DNA of 64,000 bases from Magicicada septendecula (GCA_034769895.1 CM068372.1:373879258-373943257), one strand, 5' to 3'. Shown: positions 1 to 12,641, numbered from the stretch's first letter. Numbers and translations: made by a program. Notes: a model not told the origin generated them from the letters alone.

Positions 1-661
1 CTTATCTTTGTCCCAATTATCCAAATTTCTGCATATCCGAAATACATCTGGGACTCATTAGTTCGTATAAATGGATTTCTACCGTACTTGTACAAGTAAA
101 GAAAAGTCATTTAGGGTACTCATTCTACCATTAAGTGAAGTAAGCTGCTAGTTAAAAAGTTTGGTAGGCCTACATGTACTGTAGATATTTATTTAAAACT
201 GTTACTGTCCAAAGCATCTCTTCTGTGACATATAGAATACCACTTGTCACCTACCAAACCATGAAGGTTTATGACAGGTCATAGTGATGAATCAGACTGT
301 GGTAAAAATTGCATTTATGCCTTTTTTTGCAGTGATCTGGTTTTAATTAAATTCTCTTGTGTTTAATGTTTTTGCGAGTCTATTGAATGTTATCGTACTT
401 GTGCAGGTATTAATACATTAATATCAGAGTAACACTTTCTTATATAGTTCTAAAAAAGGCATTATTTCTCTTCCTATTAAAGTGGATTTTTTTTTCTTAG
501 CCCTATAAATTTTAAAATTCGCTAAACTGTGAAGTTAACAGGTTGAGAAATAATTCTGTACCAGTAACAGAAATACACCCATGTTGTACATATATTGAAC
601 AAGTTTTGCATATTCTATTAAGACTGTTTTCTTAAAAACAGTGTAAGTAATGCTATTTCAG
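1..661. other. Upstream intron sequence, no gene seen
   Basis: AT-rich sequence that ends in a pyrimidine tract and the acceptor AG at 660-661. I see no coding signal, RNA gene or recognisable mobile element. It is read as intron because the exon that follows begins inside a codon. Confidence 0.5.
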
Positions 662-1306
662 ATATCCAAAATTTTCCAGCAGGAGACTTGGGAGAGATGC
701 TAGATCAACACCAAAATCAAACCTCAAGCTGCCAACAGCAACAAGGAAGAGGGCAAAATCATTGTATAAAAATACTGTGATGAATGACAGTAGTTTGGAT
801 AACATTCTTTGTGATGACGACAGAGAAAACATTCTAAATGGCGGCAGTAGTAAGAGTGTGACAAAGAAGACGTTAAGTCCAAAATTATCTAACACATCCA
901 ATTACGAAAACATATTAAATGCAAAAAACAATTGTAACACACCTACTAACAAACACAGCACAGGCAGTGTTCAGTCTGTTTCAAGAAAGTCTTCAGCTTT
1001 AAGAAAGGGTAAAGGCCAAATCTCTGGTAAAGGAAAGGCAAGCAGGGCTTCACAGTCAAAGGAAAATAAATTTAGCAGAAGGAATGTGGGTAGCAGCAGT
1101 GACGAGAAGGACTCAGACACCAGTAAGAATTCAACAAAATGCAGCACAGCAAGGAATGCTGATGTTAATAAGAATGCGTGCATGAAACGGACACTGCAGA
1201 GTCTTTGTTTCAACAAGTTGAGGAAGTCTCGTGGTGTTCCATTGCATTCCAGTACAGCTACATTAGACTCTTCATCATCGTACCGGAAGAAGCATGTCTT
1301 ATTTGA
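662..1306 (+). CDS. Internal exon of host coiled-coil protein gene (Ser/Lys-rich part)
   Basis: One frame stays open from the acceptor (AG at 660-661) to a consensus donor GTAAGT at 1307-1312. The 645-nt exon starts with the last base of a split codon and leaves two bases of a codon at its end. The roughly 215 residues are rich in Ser, Lys, Asn and Arg, with short basic clusters (for example RKGKGQ and RRNVGSS), and have no recognisable catalytic domain. It probably forms a disordered N-terminal region upstream of the coiled coil encoded by the exons at 7354-7542 and 58387-58578. It shares only strand and order with them: the phases of 1306 and 7354 do not match, so at least one further exon (length 1 mod 3) should lie between them. 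It could instead belong to a separate gene. Confidence 0.6.
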
Positions 1307-2733
1307 GTAAGTATTAAGTAGAAAACTTAAATCTTGTTGAACATGTAGTAGTATTCTTTTGACACTTTCAAAAAAATGAACAATAATGGGGTAATTATTG
1401 ATTCTATTTTGGATAGAAATTTATTAGGAATACACCTATTTAATTCAAAACCCCTTCTGCACACTTGTTTTAGGTTCTACGCACTGAGGGGAGTGTATAG
1501 AAAATTAAAACCAGTTATCAGTAAATTTCTTAAAAAAAATTGGAACCATTGCCACTGCTAAAATTTCATGTATTGTACATCTTTTACAAATTTGATCAAA
1601 CTTTCTGAATTTTAATCTGCAATAAGTAAATAACATATTTAGGTATACATTAAAAACAGTAAAGAGTGTATAGTGCCAGGCATTACTTTAATTTTAGTAT
1701 CTTTTATCAATTGTGAAAATGTATAATATAGAAAAAACATGCCTTCTTGTAAAAGTTCATAATTTGTTTTTTAACCTCAATTTTGATTTCTTGTTAATTT
1801 TAGAATTTGGTTCGAACACATCTAATTTACTTGTTTTTCCAGTGTATTGTTGTTACATTTTTTAAAGAGAAAAAGTAAAAAGAAAAAATCACTACTTGCT
1901 TCTCTCTATTTTTTAACTGTAACTTGTTCATTGTCCAAAGAATTGAGTACATAAGAGCAGAAAAAATGAATGATGTGTGATAGAATTTAGAAATTAAATT
2001 TATGTAAAACACGGTTCCATCAAATGGTATAGTCAGCATTATACAAAATATTCTCTATCCCATCAACTGATATGATAGGCAGCCCCTAATTAGCCCAATA
2101 TTAACACATTAACATAATTTATGGTTGAGACATGATGGTATTTTACTTTCTCATTATGTTTGAACAACATATCATTGAATGATATATGACTTTAAATATT
2201 TTATTAGATAATAATTTTTGTAACAATACATTTAGAAAGCCATAAAGGCAAGTGGAGTGCTAAATGAATACCCCTACCCCTACCAGGAAATGCTGTACAG
2301 TGCTAGATGGTTAGAAAACGTCTAGTGTTATTTTACACAAAGAGCAGTTTAGATTTTGCTTTGGGGGAGGGGGGTCTTTAAAAGTCCTCCAAACTGCTAG
2401 TGTTTATTGACACTTTTTAGAACCACAATTCAAAGGCATCAGCAGGCTAAAAACAAATCCTAAACACTACTGAACAGAATAATGTGAAACAAATATTTTT
2501 ATTTCAACTTTCTTTCAGAAGTAAATTCTTTTATGCAAACAACTCTGTAAACTAGCCCAATAAAAGATGACAGTTTTTAGAAATAAGAACAAGAACAGTA
2601 AAATGAATTGACATAAAGATAATTTTGTGTGACATCGAAATAGAAAATGTTGGATACAATTTGGAAAGCTAAACCACTGGCATTTCAATAAAACTGCTCT
2701 GATTGTAGTGAAATTGGCATATTGATTATTGAC
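1307..2733. other. Intron sequence, nothing identified
   Basis: It begins with the donor GTAAGT. The rest is AT-rich with short open frames lacking any recognisable motif. A missing small exon of the host gene may lie here or further right, but I could not pick one out. Confidence 0.5.
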
Positions 2734-2788
2734 AAATCTACAAACTAGGTTAATTACCTTTCATCACACTTCTTATATATCCAAATTT

Positions 2789-2832
2789 AGGATAACTCGA
2801 GTTTCGACATTGTTATGTCATCATCAGATCCT
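2789..2832 (-). ncRNA. Hammerhead ribozyme motif, left arm
   Basis: On the minus strand: AGGAU, CUGAUGA, a stem II of GACAU/AUGUC closing AACA, GAAA, a tiny stem III (AC UCGA GU), U17, then AUCCU. AGGAU pairs with AUCCU as stem I, giving a type I hammerhead with predicted cleavage between GUU and AUCCU. One unpaired U lies between CUGAUGA and stem II. Very short stem III helices are known from PLE hammerheads. Activity is inferred. Confidence 0.7.
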
Positions 2833-3050
2833 TAAAATATTGTTGAAACTACATCTATTGATCTTCACACATCTTGTCAAACGATAAAACAACACACACG
2901 AAAGGACAAAAACATTTAAACACTCAAAACACTTAATTTGAATGTTTTAAGTGTTTTGAGTGTTTAAATGTTTTTGTGCCTTCGTGTGTGTTGTTTTATC
3001 GTTTGACAAGATGTGTGAACATCAATAGATGTAGTTTCAACAATATTTTA

Positions 3051-3094
3051 AGGATCTGATGATGACATAACAATGTTGAAACTCGAGTTATCCT
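3051..3094 (+). ncRNA. Hammerhead ribozyme motif, right arm
   Basis: Mirror copy of the motif at 2789-2832: AGGAU at 3051-3055, CUGAUGA at 3056-3062, GAAA at 3078-3081, cleavage predicted after 3089, AUCCU at 3090-3094. Stem II differs by one base (AUGUU for AUGUC), turning its bottom G-C pair into a G-U wobble. The core is intact. Confidence 0.7.
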
Positions 3095-3189
3095 AAATTT
3101 GGATATATAAGAAGTGTGACGAAAGGTAAGTAACCTATTTTATAGTCATAACCACTTCTGGAGGGAATAACAATGTTTAAATTTACAAA

Positions 3190-3830
3190 ACAAATCTTGC
3201 AACTTTGCAGTCTAGGAAGAGATGTTAATTATGAAAAAGACTGGGACATAAAATATGACACCGAAAGTGGATATATGGAAATATCATTTAAAACAATGAA
3301 GGAAATCAGAACAAAATGTATAAAGTAATGATCAGTTTTAATGCATGGGTTTGAGGCTTGGATTATTTATCCAGAAGGCTATGAGAAACATTAGGCAACT
3401 GAAATTAGATTCTTAATAAGGATTAAAATATATTCCACATCAGACAGATTATGAAATGATGATATCAGAAGAGACGCATGTGCAGCTTTATGCATCTGGC
3501 TATCTATACTATACTAGCCAGGAAAATATAAATGAAAAAGAAGCTGGGAAAAACATTTTGACAAGAATGGATGAAAGCAAACTGTGTAATGAAAAAGGAG
3601 ATAAAAGCATAGGGAAGAAGAGAAATATCTATCAGTTGGGGTAGATCCCTGAGAAGATGAAGCCATAACAGAAAATATGTTAAACACTTTTCTAAACTCA
3701 TGCCTACACATTACTGTAAAGTGCCGAAGAAGAAAATAGAACTGGATCTGAAGCATAAAATTCTGTTAATAGAATGGATAGCAATAAGAAATAAACAGTG
3801 CAAAGGATTAAAAAGCATTACTATGTAGTT
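3190..3830 (+). pseudogene. Decayed LINE, C-terminal tail
   Basis: With stops and frameshifts, the plus strand recalls the end of arthropod LINE polyproteins. Successive pieces read roughly LMHGFEAW, then ATEIRFLIR (compare the usual ATEMKFLRR), then RSWEKHFDKN before a basic end. This is the part after the reverse transcriptase. No frame is open for long and the RT core is absent, so it is a 5'-truncated dead copy. A similar tail occurs at about 56120-56460 in the LINE that hosts the large PLE. Confidence 0.45.
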
Positions 3831-4359
3831 GATTTACTGTGTTAAAATTGAACTATTTCAATATATTATGTTGATGCAACCTTTTTGATAATGCCAATCT
3901 GAAATATGGTTTTCGTTACATGATCCTTACGTGTCCATTTATTCTACTGGTTTTTGCATTGTATTAAAATTGTAGATGGTTCAGATTATATTTGTATAGG
4001 GTGTAGCATTTTGTCTTCTATCTGTCTACTGTGTAATTGAATACCCTTGAAGAATAAGTATGCACTTCAAACGTAAGAGTATATCTTATAGTGCAGATCA
4101 CATAACATGGATGACGTGCATAAATTATTTCCAGCAAAGGCTTTGCTAATATGAAACTAATTCTGATTGAAACATATATACCTTCTTGAGAGAATGCAAA
4201 CTTTGTTAAAAACTACTGTAGTACCATACCATAACATATGCCTCATGTGTAAAGTTTCAACAAACAATTATCTGCTGGCTGTAGCGTCTACGAATATCAG
4301 TCTTTACAGACTGATGGGAATGATATTTTTGATGAGTTGATTATATAAAAGTATAATAT
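3831..4359. other. Intron sequence, nothing identified
   Basis: AT-rich DNA between the LINE tail and the LTR remnant. No open frame, RNA or repeat recognised. Confidence 0.5.
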
Positions 4360-4557
4360 TGTTATGATGGTCTAGTGATCATCGTATGGTACAGTGGAAA
4401 ACAAAATACATGACACCAATTAAGTCACTAATCACCAGCTTTAATTGTCACAATTAAACAGTTAACGCATGTTGAGATCACGTACGCACACAGCATTACA
4501 GCCGGATTCCACTGGAACATCCGAGAAACAAGTAGAATGTTTTGTAATGGTGTAACA
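4360..4557. repeat. Solo gypsy-type LTR remnant, internally deleted
   Basis: It starts TGTTATGATGGTCT and ends GGTGTAACA. Both ends match the LTR at 61467-61997 (TGTTACGATGGTCT to GTCGTAACA), with shared inner stretches such as ACACCAATTAAGTCA and ATCACCAGCTTTAATT. About 330 bp of the middle are missing. No clear target duplication remains. Confidence 0.7.
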
Positions 4558-5339
4558 CTTTTTTCACATTACATAACAATACAATGTTTCATACCAGTGG
4601 ATTTCATTGTTTAAATAATTAATTCGTGGGTTCCATCAATCCTATAAGATGTTTACTCACTGGGACAGTTTGAACGTAAGAAATCATCAGCTGTCTCCAG
4701 AACAAAAAATTAGATTGAACTGAAAAAGTGTTGACAATGAACCAACTGACATTTTGTCCTAAAGACAGCTAATGATACACTGTAGCAGAAATGTCAAAGT
4801 GGAAATAATAAAATGGAGAAAGTAAGTTCAGTTGTTTGTAATGTATTTTTGTATGTCTTAAGCCCTCTAACATGATTGACAAGGTGCTAATGAGTTTTAC
4901 TATTCAAAAATTCATATTATTATGATTAAAAAAGTTTCATTCAAAAACAGTCTCAATTTTCTCGTACCCTGCACTTGCTTGTAATTCATTTTTATGAATT
5001 ATATTAATTTGTTTGTTATTTAAGATAACTATAAATTTCCGAACAAAAAATACTTACTATAATTATGACTCAGTTCTTGATTGAACTTAAATGTAACTAT
5101 AAATTCTATCCTGTAAAAACTTACTGGTAATTGTAAATATATTGAACAAATACAATTATATCAATATATTTATCTGTAAGAAATATATGGGCCACAGCAG
5201 ACCACCTGTAAGCACTAAAAGAAATCAGTCTTTTACTGATATTAATCTCTAATAAAAATAGTTATTGACAAAAATACAATAGTTTTATTTTATTTATATG
5301 TAGGCCTATTCAATTCTGATCTTGCTATTTTCAGTTTAT

Positions 5340-5438
<99 letters not shown>

Positions 5439-7353
5439 ATGTGTGCATGTTTCTTTTTAATTTCACTTATATTGTTTTACCATTTTGTTACTTTGTTGTT
5501 TTTCTTATGTTGTTTTAACAATTCTGTCGGCTTTTACATTATGTTGATTATTTTTGATTTCATGTTACCAAGTGAAGATAGTTCCCTTCAGTACTAGAGA
5601 TTTTTTAATGCAATGAAGGAACAGTTAATAACATGATCCTAAGGATATTATATAAATCAATCGATTAAAGACTTTTGGGAATGAAATGGTGTAATAACGT
5701 GGATACTGTGAAAATACAAAAACCACTGATGCTTTAGCATGAATATGTATTTGAGTCTAAAATAGTACAAAATGTAAGTGCACTATAATTATTTGATTAT
5801 ATTTTGTTAATTATATATACTAAGTACAAATTCAATTGCATTACAGCTAAATTATTATTAGCATAATAAGTATAATTAAACTTGAGAATTTATAGTTTTT
5901 TATTGTTATTTCAAACATATTATAATAAATAAAGTTGGATAGCCTATGTCACTCTATCCCCAAAATGTAGGACCAATTTTCATTATTATAATAGTTGGTT
6001 TATTTGTATGATTTATACAGATTAGTTAAAATTTACTTTAAAAAAATATTTATTTTGTCACTTTTAATACAAACTGTTTAAATGAATAAAATGACAGTGA
6101 AACAAAACTACATTTAAATGATCCTAGACATAAACTTACTCCTTGATTTATGTCACTTTACCAGTGTTCTTTCGAAGACTTACAGTTTATTATCTACATT
6201 TTTGGCAATGATAAAATTAACACTGCTTAATTAGACAAAGTGGGTGTATCTGCACTCAGATTATGATGATGGTTATTCATTTATTACAAAATTTTAATGT
6301 TGATTTTTCAATAAAATTTTCAGGACATGTAATACAAGAATGTGTTCTAAAATCTATTATCAGTATACTTTTCAAAAGACGTGCATTTAGGATTATTGAC
6401 TTTACAGAAGATTTCATAAGAAATGGACAGTATTAACAATTTTGCACATGTGCAATACCAAATAAAAGTCTCTTTATAAAAACTGAATGTGTGAGTTTGA
6501 GTATAGGCCTAAAGCTATAAACTGCATTAAGTGACGTTTAAATACACAAAATCAATCCATGATAAATTAAATGTGTAATTTTGGTTTTCTCAGAAACCAA
6601 AATTGTGGTCTTTTTTTAGTTTTTATTGGCTTTTATATGAAAAGTGGGTGGGTGAAAAATCTGAAAACGTATTATACTAATAGCGTATATGAGAGATATA
6701 AATATTCTAAGCTAACAAAAGCTACATTGTGACTGGCTGATTGACATCCAATCAATACCCTTGTAATATTGTAGTTCAATGCAATGTTACTGCATCAGTT
6801 ACACTAATTAGAATATTCTGTAAATCAATTGTGTTTTGTCAAACATTTTACCATGAGGCCTGATGAAGACAACACAGATTCAATTCAGTTACAACACTTT
6901 ATCAGAATGTAAATAACACAAAGATAACATGTTTTCCAAGTCATAATAAAAAAATGAAGTATTACTTAGATTAGCTGATTTCTAACTAAATTATGTGACC
7001 AGCAATATATCTGTGTTTAAGATTACAAAATTGTACAGTTTTTTTGGTATTAGACTGCATCACTCATTAAATGATAATTTTAAAACACATGCATGCTGTG
7101 AAACTTGTTACAAAAAAAAAGTGATGTACAGTTCAGGTTATCTTATCTTAGTTACTAGTGTGTGTTGAATGAGAGGATTGTCACTGAAAACCTAGTAGTC
7201 ATTACCGAGCTCACGTAGAGCACTCGGCAACTTACAGTTTCAAAACAGATTACAATATAAGTATGTAGCAAAACTGTTGGATTAAAAAAAGAAAGTATTT
7301 AAACAAAAATTCATATGTTTCTTTGTATTTACAAGACTTAGTAAAAATTTCAG
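4558..7353. other. Intron sequence
   Basis: AT-rich intron. Apart from the CA microsatellite at 5342-5434 I recognise nothing. It ends in the acceptor TTTCAG used by the exon at 7354. Confidence 0.5.
5342..5434. repeat. (CA)n microsatellite
   Basis: An uninterrupted run of about 46 CA units. A His/Thr repeat frame across it is only a by-product. Confidence 0.98.
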
Positions 7354-7542
7354 TCAGATGTAATGAATGATTTGATCCGTTTGTACCGAAGCTTCATGAA
7401 TATCGACAACTTGAGCATACCGGAAAGTGATCGACGCATCCTGGAGACGTTGGCACTTAAAAAGGAACAGGAACATGAAAATGAAGAGTACGCAAGAAGA
7501 GCACACCTGATATGGCAGAAAAATCGAGAGGAAGAACAGAAG
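7354..7542 (+). CDS. Exon of host coiled-coil protein, CCDC177-like
   Basis: 189 nt (63 codons) in phase 0 at both ends, between an acceptor ATTTCAG and a donor GTAACA at 7543. It reads SDVMNDLIRLYRSF and continues through IPESDRRILETLAL to WQKNREEEQK. The section from IPESDRR resembles the start of the coiled coil of CCDC177-like proteins (compare VPERDRKI with a W spaced similarly downstream). The last codons continue without a break into the exon at 58387. ATG codons occur near the start but the frame is open back to the acceptor, so it is taken as internal. The product is probably a cytoplasmic coiled-coil protein of unknown function. Confidence 0.7.
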
Positions 7543-7820
7543 GTAACAGTGTTGAGTTGTGTTGTGTGTTAATTAATATTATGGTGGATATCTAAAGTGT
7601 TATTGATAAAGTATTCTGTGCAGTTTGTATGAAATTGTATGTTGCTTTTATAACGGTAAGAGTGGGATAGATATATAGACACATTGTAATATTTAGCAAT
7701 TTTCTAATTTATTATCTAATTGCCACAATTTTAATTTTCTAAAGACTGAGTATTGTCGTCATTTATTTGGTTTGTTTAATTTATTATCTTGCTTCATGCA
7801 ACTGAGGCTGAAATGTATAG

Positions 7821-9656
7821 TGTAACGCGGAGACTCGGTCGTGTCTGTAAAATGTATACCAGTTTTATATGTGTGTAAAGTGTTAGTGCGCCCGTCTCGC
7901 ACTGGGGTCGTTACATCAGTTTTGCGCTAACGATGTCCATAGCGTTGTGGTAATTACCAGTATAACACGGCAGTAACCTTACCTGTTTATATATATAGGG
8001 GTGTGTTAATCCCGGGTGGTGCCAAATTGTTTATTAAAACAATTAAAATTACTTAATAAAGTGTTTTCATCTGTGATGGTCAGGGCTTTCAAATAATTCC
8101 CGCTCGTGCTGCCTTCTGAATTGTGTAGGCAGTTGTGCAAATGGCAACTTGAGCGCTGCTCATCAAACCTAGCCTTCGTAAATAAACACAAGTAATATAA
8201 TGCACTCCCTATGAAATAATAACAACGGTTACTCCCTGTAATTGTAATTTTAATGTTTGATAATTAATAGTTTCAATTTTTTACAATTAAAATGTATTAG
8301 TTGATTAACAACTTTACACCAACTTTTTACATGAAACAATTTTACTCGGGGTGACGAATCGATTAAGGAACGATATATTCACATCAGCAACAGCATGGCT
8401 GTGGAACGTTTAGTTATTACAATTATTTTCGTTCCAAAATCGTGGGATTCTTTTGATTATAAGGCAAAGAATTCCTATGATTACAATAAAAGTATTTTAC
8501 CTTACTCTAAGTGTACATAAATAATAAGGTGTGTGTTTACGATCTGTTCTGTAGTGTCGTTAAATGTGGTTTAAAAGTTCGTATTTCAACAAGAGGTTAG
8601 AATTTATGTTAACAAATTTTCAGTGTGTTTATTTTTCTTAAATAATCTTTGAAAGAGAAATATTCGGCTTATAGTGAGATCAATTTACTTTTAGTAAAAT
8701 TTAGAGTGATTTGGTTTTTGGAAGTAAGGTAATTCAATGGTACTTAACACATCAGCATGACTTGGTGTTTTCATTCATTGGATCGGAAGAGGATTGGGCT
8801 GCGATAAGTTCTATTTTCATTGGTTTTTTGGACTTAAGTAGGTCTGGCGTCCTTTTCATATAGTATGTGGTCATAATTTCCTTTTAATTTTCAGTTTTAT
8901 GGTCCTGGATCTTTAATGGACTGCTCTAATGGTTCGTCTGCTTCTTATCCAGTCATGGTTTTGAACTTCGTTCGCTGTTTTACATTATTTAATTAAAAAA
9001 TTGGTCTTCCAAACTTTGGCTTCTGTCCTGGTAGACTGACGCTTTACGAGTAACGGTATTCAACGGTAATTTCATCTTCAACGGTGGTTTCTATGGTAAC
9101 TAAAGAATTCTGATTGGCTGAGATTGATATAAATCCATTGTTATCAACATTTGAATTCTTTTCAAAATCCTCGTATATCTTCTGACTGTTGTTATTCCTC
9201 TATCTTCCTTCCTAATTATTTAATATTGTCACTATAGTATGTATTTCCTTTCATAGATTATTTTGATACCCCACAAGTTTGGGTTATTTCAGGTTTTATG
9301 TTTTGACAATTATGTTAATACTTGTTAATTACATTTCTTTTCATATTCAAATGCTTATTATAATATTTTGTCTTAAAAATGATTTACAATTTATCCTTGG
9401 TGATTCATTCGCCATTCTTTCATTTGATAATTTCTTAGTTAACTTATTACAATTTGTAGTTGTTTGTTTTTGACAGTTAGGCATTTTCCTAGGCCTAAGT
9501 AGCCATTATGGTATTTGACTTATTTCATATAAATTACATTTCCTTTTAGCCTAATGGGTTTTATTTTGTTATTATAATTGGTTGTACAATTTATTGTTGT
9601 GTTTTGGGTCTGTTTATGTGTTATTATTATGTTAGTATTATTTTGTACATAATGGT
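7821..9656 (-). repeat. G1 left (3') LTR, first part
   Basis: Nearly identical to 31497-33300. It is broken at 9656 by the insertion of L2 and resumes at 23389. The last four bases, TGGT, are the L2 target duplication. Confidence 0.95.
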
Positions 9657-11663
9657 TGTAACGGTACATAACCCGGTCCCAATAAATTAACTCTTGTAAT
9701 ACCATAAAGGTCAGAAATGGGTAAACTATAACGAGCTCCAAATTAAATTGTATCACTAAACATTATAAACGATTAGAGTAATATACAGTGACAAGTGAGT
9801 TATAGTGTACCCATTGAGGTAATAAGTGAAAGTGAAGGGAACTTCTTACAGAATTGTGCTGTAGGTGTGAGAATTATAAACGATGATAGTAGACTATAAA
9901 GCTACTAACTAATTATGTATTTTGTTAATTTATTGTAGTATTTAGATTGTGTAGACAACCAAGTTTAATACCTAAGTTAATTTTATATTTTTTTAAATAT
10001 TTGTGTTATAGTATAAGATAACCCAGGGTTCGTTTTAAAAAACATAAAAGATTTAAACATCAGATGATAATAAAAAATTAAAATAATACTGTATGAGGGA
10101 AATGGCAGAAGGAAGTAGTACAGTGTAGGAATACTATAAGAGACTAATAAATAATGTATAAATTCATTTAAAGTTAATAAAAATATTAAATACTTATATC
10201 CAAAGTTATAAGAAAATAAACAGAAAACTATTATGTAAATCAAATTGGGAAAGAAACCAAAATTAAAAAGAATTATTTTTCTGTAAATAAAAAATAAATT
10301 TATAATAATTACAAACTGCCTATATACTAAAAAGTAAATAGCAGAACCAATAAAAAAGATATATAAAAATTATAGGTTATTAACAGTAACGGAAAATAAC
10401 AAGTATTGTTAATCGAATTTACAAATTAAACCTGTCCAGTTGACAAAATGATGAGACAACAATTTTATTAAAATATCCTTTTAGAAATCTTTGAGAAGTG
10501 CAAAATTGGTACAAAATTAAACAACAGTATGAACATTATATACTACTACCTTATTTATCAAAGTTAAATTGCTATACTCCATAAAAAAAGTGAAAGAAAA
10601 CCATTTTTGGATGATCAGGCCTAGCTTCGCTGTATTTCAAGTTTGACGAGAGAATATTTTCCAGACGTTATGAAATTACAACCAAATACGGACAGCATCG
10701 GAGAAACGGCTTCATCCAAGTAAGAACTTCAAGAAGAGAGGTAATATAAACATTTCGTTTAATATTTAACGAAGAAAACTCATACCGAATGGTAATATAG
10801 AAAGGAAACTAGTTCTAATGAAAACAAACACACTCTGCTCTCTTACGGACATTTCTGGAACTACGTACTAAGCAAAAATAAACAAATTTTTCAATATTTT
10901 TTCGGTATTTGTAAAGTGTAGTATAATTATCCATTTCTGACCATCTCATAACAAAAAGAACTTACCCTTAACCCTGGGGAAATAAAAAAAAAAGAATTAA
11001 TATTGATTGATGTTTTAAATATAGTATAAAATTTGGTCAAAAACCATATATATTTTTTTGACAATTCCATGTTTACTCAATGAAGTCGATATCATGTCTT
11101 AATTAAGGAAAAGATCGATTGTGATATTTGTATTTTGGCGGAAGAGAAAAAACCAATAATATTCTTAATAAATATTATTGAAAAATTGAGATTTAAAAAT
11201 AAAAATGTGTGTCCTTTCTTTTAGTGGGTAGTTGTATTAAGTTTCAGAACAACTAAGAAGAAGACGATCCACCGGGTCGTATACTGCCACAGTGTTGTCT
11301 GGTTAATCTATATTTGGAGACTAGTGTTAAAGTCAGCTGTTCGGTGCACGGCGAATATTTGAAAATTTAGAAATCGTCCAAACCGAGGGTAAACAAACGG
11401 TACTAGCTCTCTCTTCAAAATCAGGCTAAACAACTTCCCTACTTGACCCAAATCACATACTCTCGATTTCTGCTTGGTTTGAGTAACATTCCTAACCGCT
11501 TTATTTAAACTTCGGTCTTTATAATTTATAAGTGGCAACTGCGGAGATGTCGAAACCTTAATACAAAAAAAAAACGCACATTACAGATTTGGCGCTTACA
11601 ACATTCAGTGTTGAATGAGATGGACGTTTCGCTCAAACACCTCTACAAAAACCGCACGTTACA
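9657..11663 (+). repeat. L2 5' LTR
   Basis: 2,007 bp starting TGTAACGGTACATAAC and ending GCACGTTACA. Almost identical to 21379-23384. It contains no supported gene; the short frames seen in both copies are shadows. Confidence 0.96.
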
Positions 11664-11666
11664 GAA

Positions 11667-11678
11667 TGGCGCTCAACG
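11667..11678 (+). other. L2 candidate primer binding site
   Basis: TGGCGCTCAACG lies three bases after the 5' LTR, where the tRNA primer of an LTR element binds. It starts with the usual TGG, complementary to the CCA end of a tRNA. The tRNA was not identified. Confidence 0.6.
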
Positions 11679-11758
11679 TAAAAGGGCTGTAATTAGAAAA
11701 GAATTTTGATATATTTAATAAATTAATATACCAAAAAATCTAATTATCGTCGGCAGTT

Positions 11759-12641
11759 ATGAGAAAACAAGAAATGCATAATACTAGAGGCAGATCGAAG
11801 AAGAGGGCAGAAGAAAAGGAGTTGGAAGAAGGTGGACAGGAACGAGAGATAGAAATAGTTACGGACAGTGAGATGGAACATCCGGTAGGTGATAAAGAAG
11901 AAACTGAAGCAATTATGAGCACGGAAAAGGAAATAGTGGAAGAGGATGCCCAAGGGGACCAACCGGATAAAGCGGTAGCCAGAGAAGAACCTAATTGGCA
12001 AGACATGATGAAATTTATGGCTGAACAATTTAGAAAACAGGAGGAAACTTCAAAGCAAACCAATAACAAAATAGATGAGAATTTTAAGAAACAGGAGGGA
12101 AAACTTGAAGCAAACCAGTGAGGAAAATAAGGAGAATTTTAAGAAACTGGAGGAACAAAATAGACAGACCAATGAAAAAATAGATAGCATTCAGGAAAGT
12201 TTAGTCAAACAACTAAATGAAAAAATAGAGACCATTCATGGAAATATCAAACAAACCATGAATGAACAATACAATGAACTGAAAGAAACTGTTGAAGGAC
12301 AAAGAGAAGAGATGAATGCAAAATTTGAAGAGAATAATAAGAATTTAAAACAATTTGAGGGTAAAATGGAGAATTTCAATAAGGAGATATGGGAAACTTT
12401 CGGAGAGAAGTTTGAAAATATTAATATGCGTATCCAAAAAGCAGATACATACAAGGAGGAGATTAATAAACAAATTGACCATAGTTTCAAGAATTTGGAT
12501 GAAACATCAGACAGCATCTCAGAAGGTGTTAAAGTAAGTCCGAATACAGAAGAGAGCAGGAAGGAAACAGAAATTACAGAATACCAAGGTGTAATGCCAT
12601 CGGAAAATAAAGATAGACACAACAAAGAGGATAATCAATAG
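11759..12641 (+). pseudogene. L2 coiled-coil Gag-like protein (one frameshift)
   Basis: It starts with the ATG at 11759, about 95 bp after the LTR. The first frame runs to 12121. The same repeat pattern continues in another frame from about 12075 to 12641, so one indel around 12095-12110 divides a single coding region of about 290 codons. The N-terminus is acidic/basic (GRSKKRAEEKELEEGGQ). From about residue 85 onward it is a long coiled coil with repeats like FKKQE and NKKIDENF-type heptads. No zinc knuckle and no protease motif follow. A short MKFMAEQF segment resembles MKFMMEQFG in the G1 Gag, so the two are probably related. It may act as a structural Gag dependent on another element's enzymes. 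Confidence 0.65.

Larger units (their letters stand above)
2745..3178. mobile_element. Palindromic mini-PLE (family A ends, no coding region)
   Basis: The two halves are near-perfect inverted repeats meeting at about 2938. Each half carries the family A PLE end also seen at 49991-50130 and 54975-55076: GGTTAATTACC, then GGATAACTCGAGTTTCGAC, then TCATCATCAGATC. The unit is bounded by AAATCTACAAA (2734-2744) and AAATTTACAAA (3179-3189), a direct repeat with one mismatch that fits an old target duplication. Each half has a hammerhead core. There is no reverse transcriptase or GIY-YIG coding, so it would have to move with proteins from a full element. Confidence 0.8.

Noticed and set aside
1376..1561. 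61-codon frame in the first intron
   Set aside because: No motif, no supporting splice sites in the right phase, AT-rich context.
2761..3120. Large palindrome as a possible replication origin or regulatory cruciform
   Set aside because: The ends, direct repeats and ribozyme cores identify it as a PLE-derived unit.
5322..5597. 91-codon frame with a His/Thr repeat
   Set aside because: It is simply the CA microsatellite read in one frame.
9983..10243. 86-codon minus-strand frame present in both L2 LTRs (also 21705-21965)
   Set aside because: Conserved only because the LTRs are recent duplicates; AT-rich Phe/Tyr/Ile composition and no motif.
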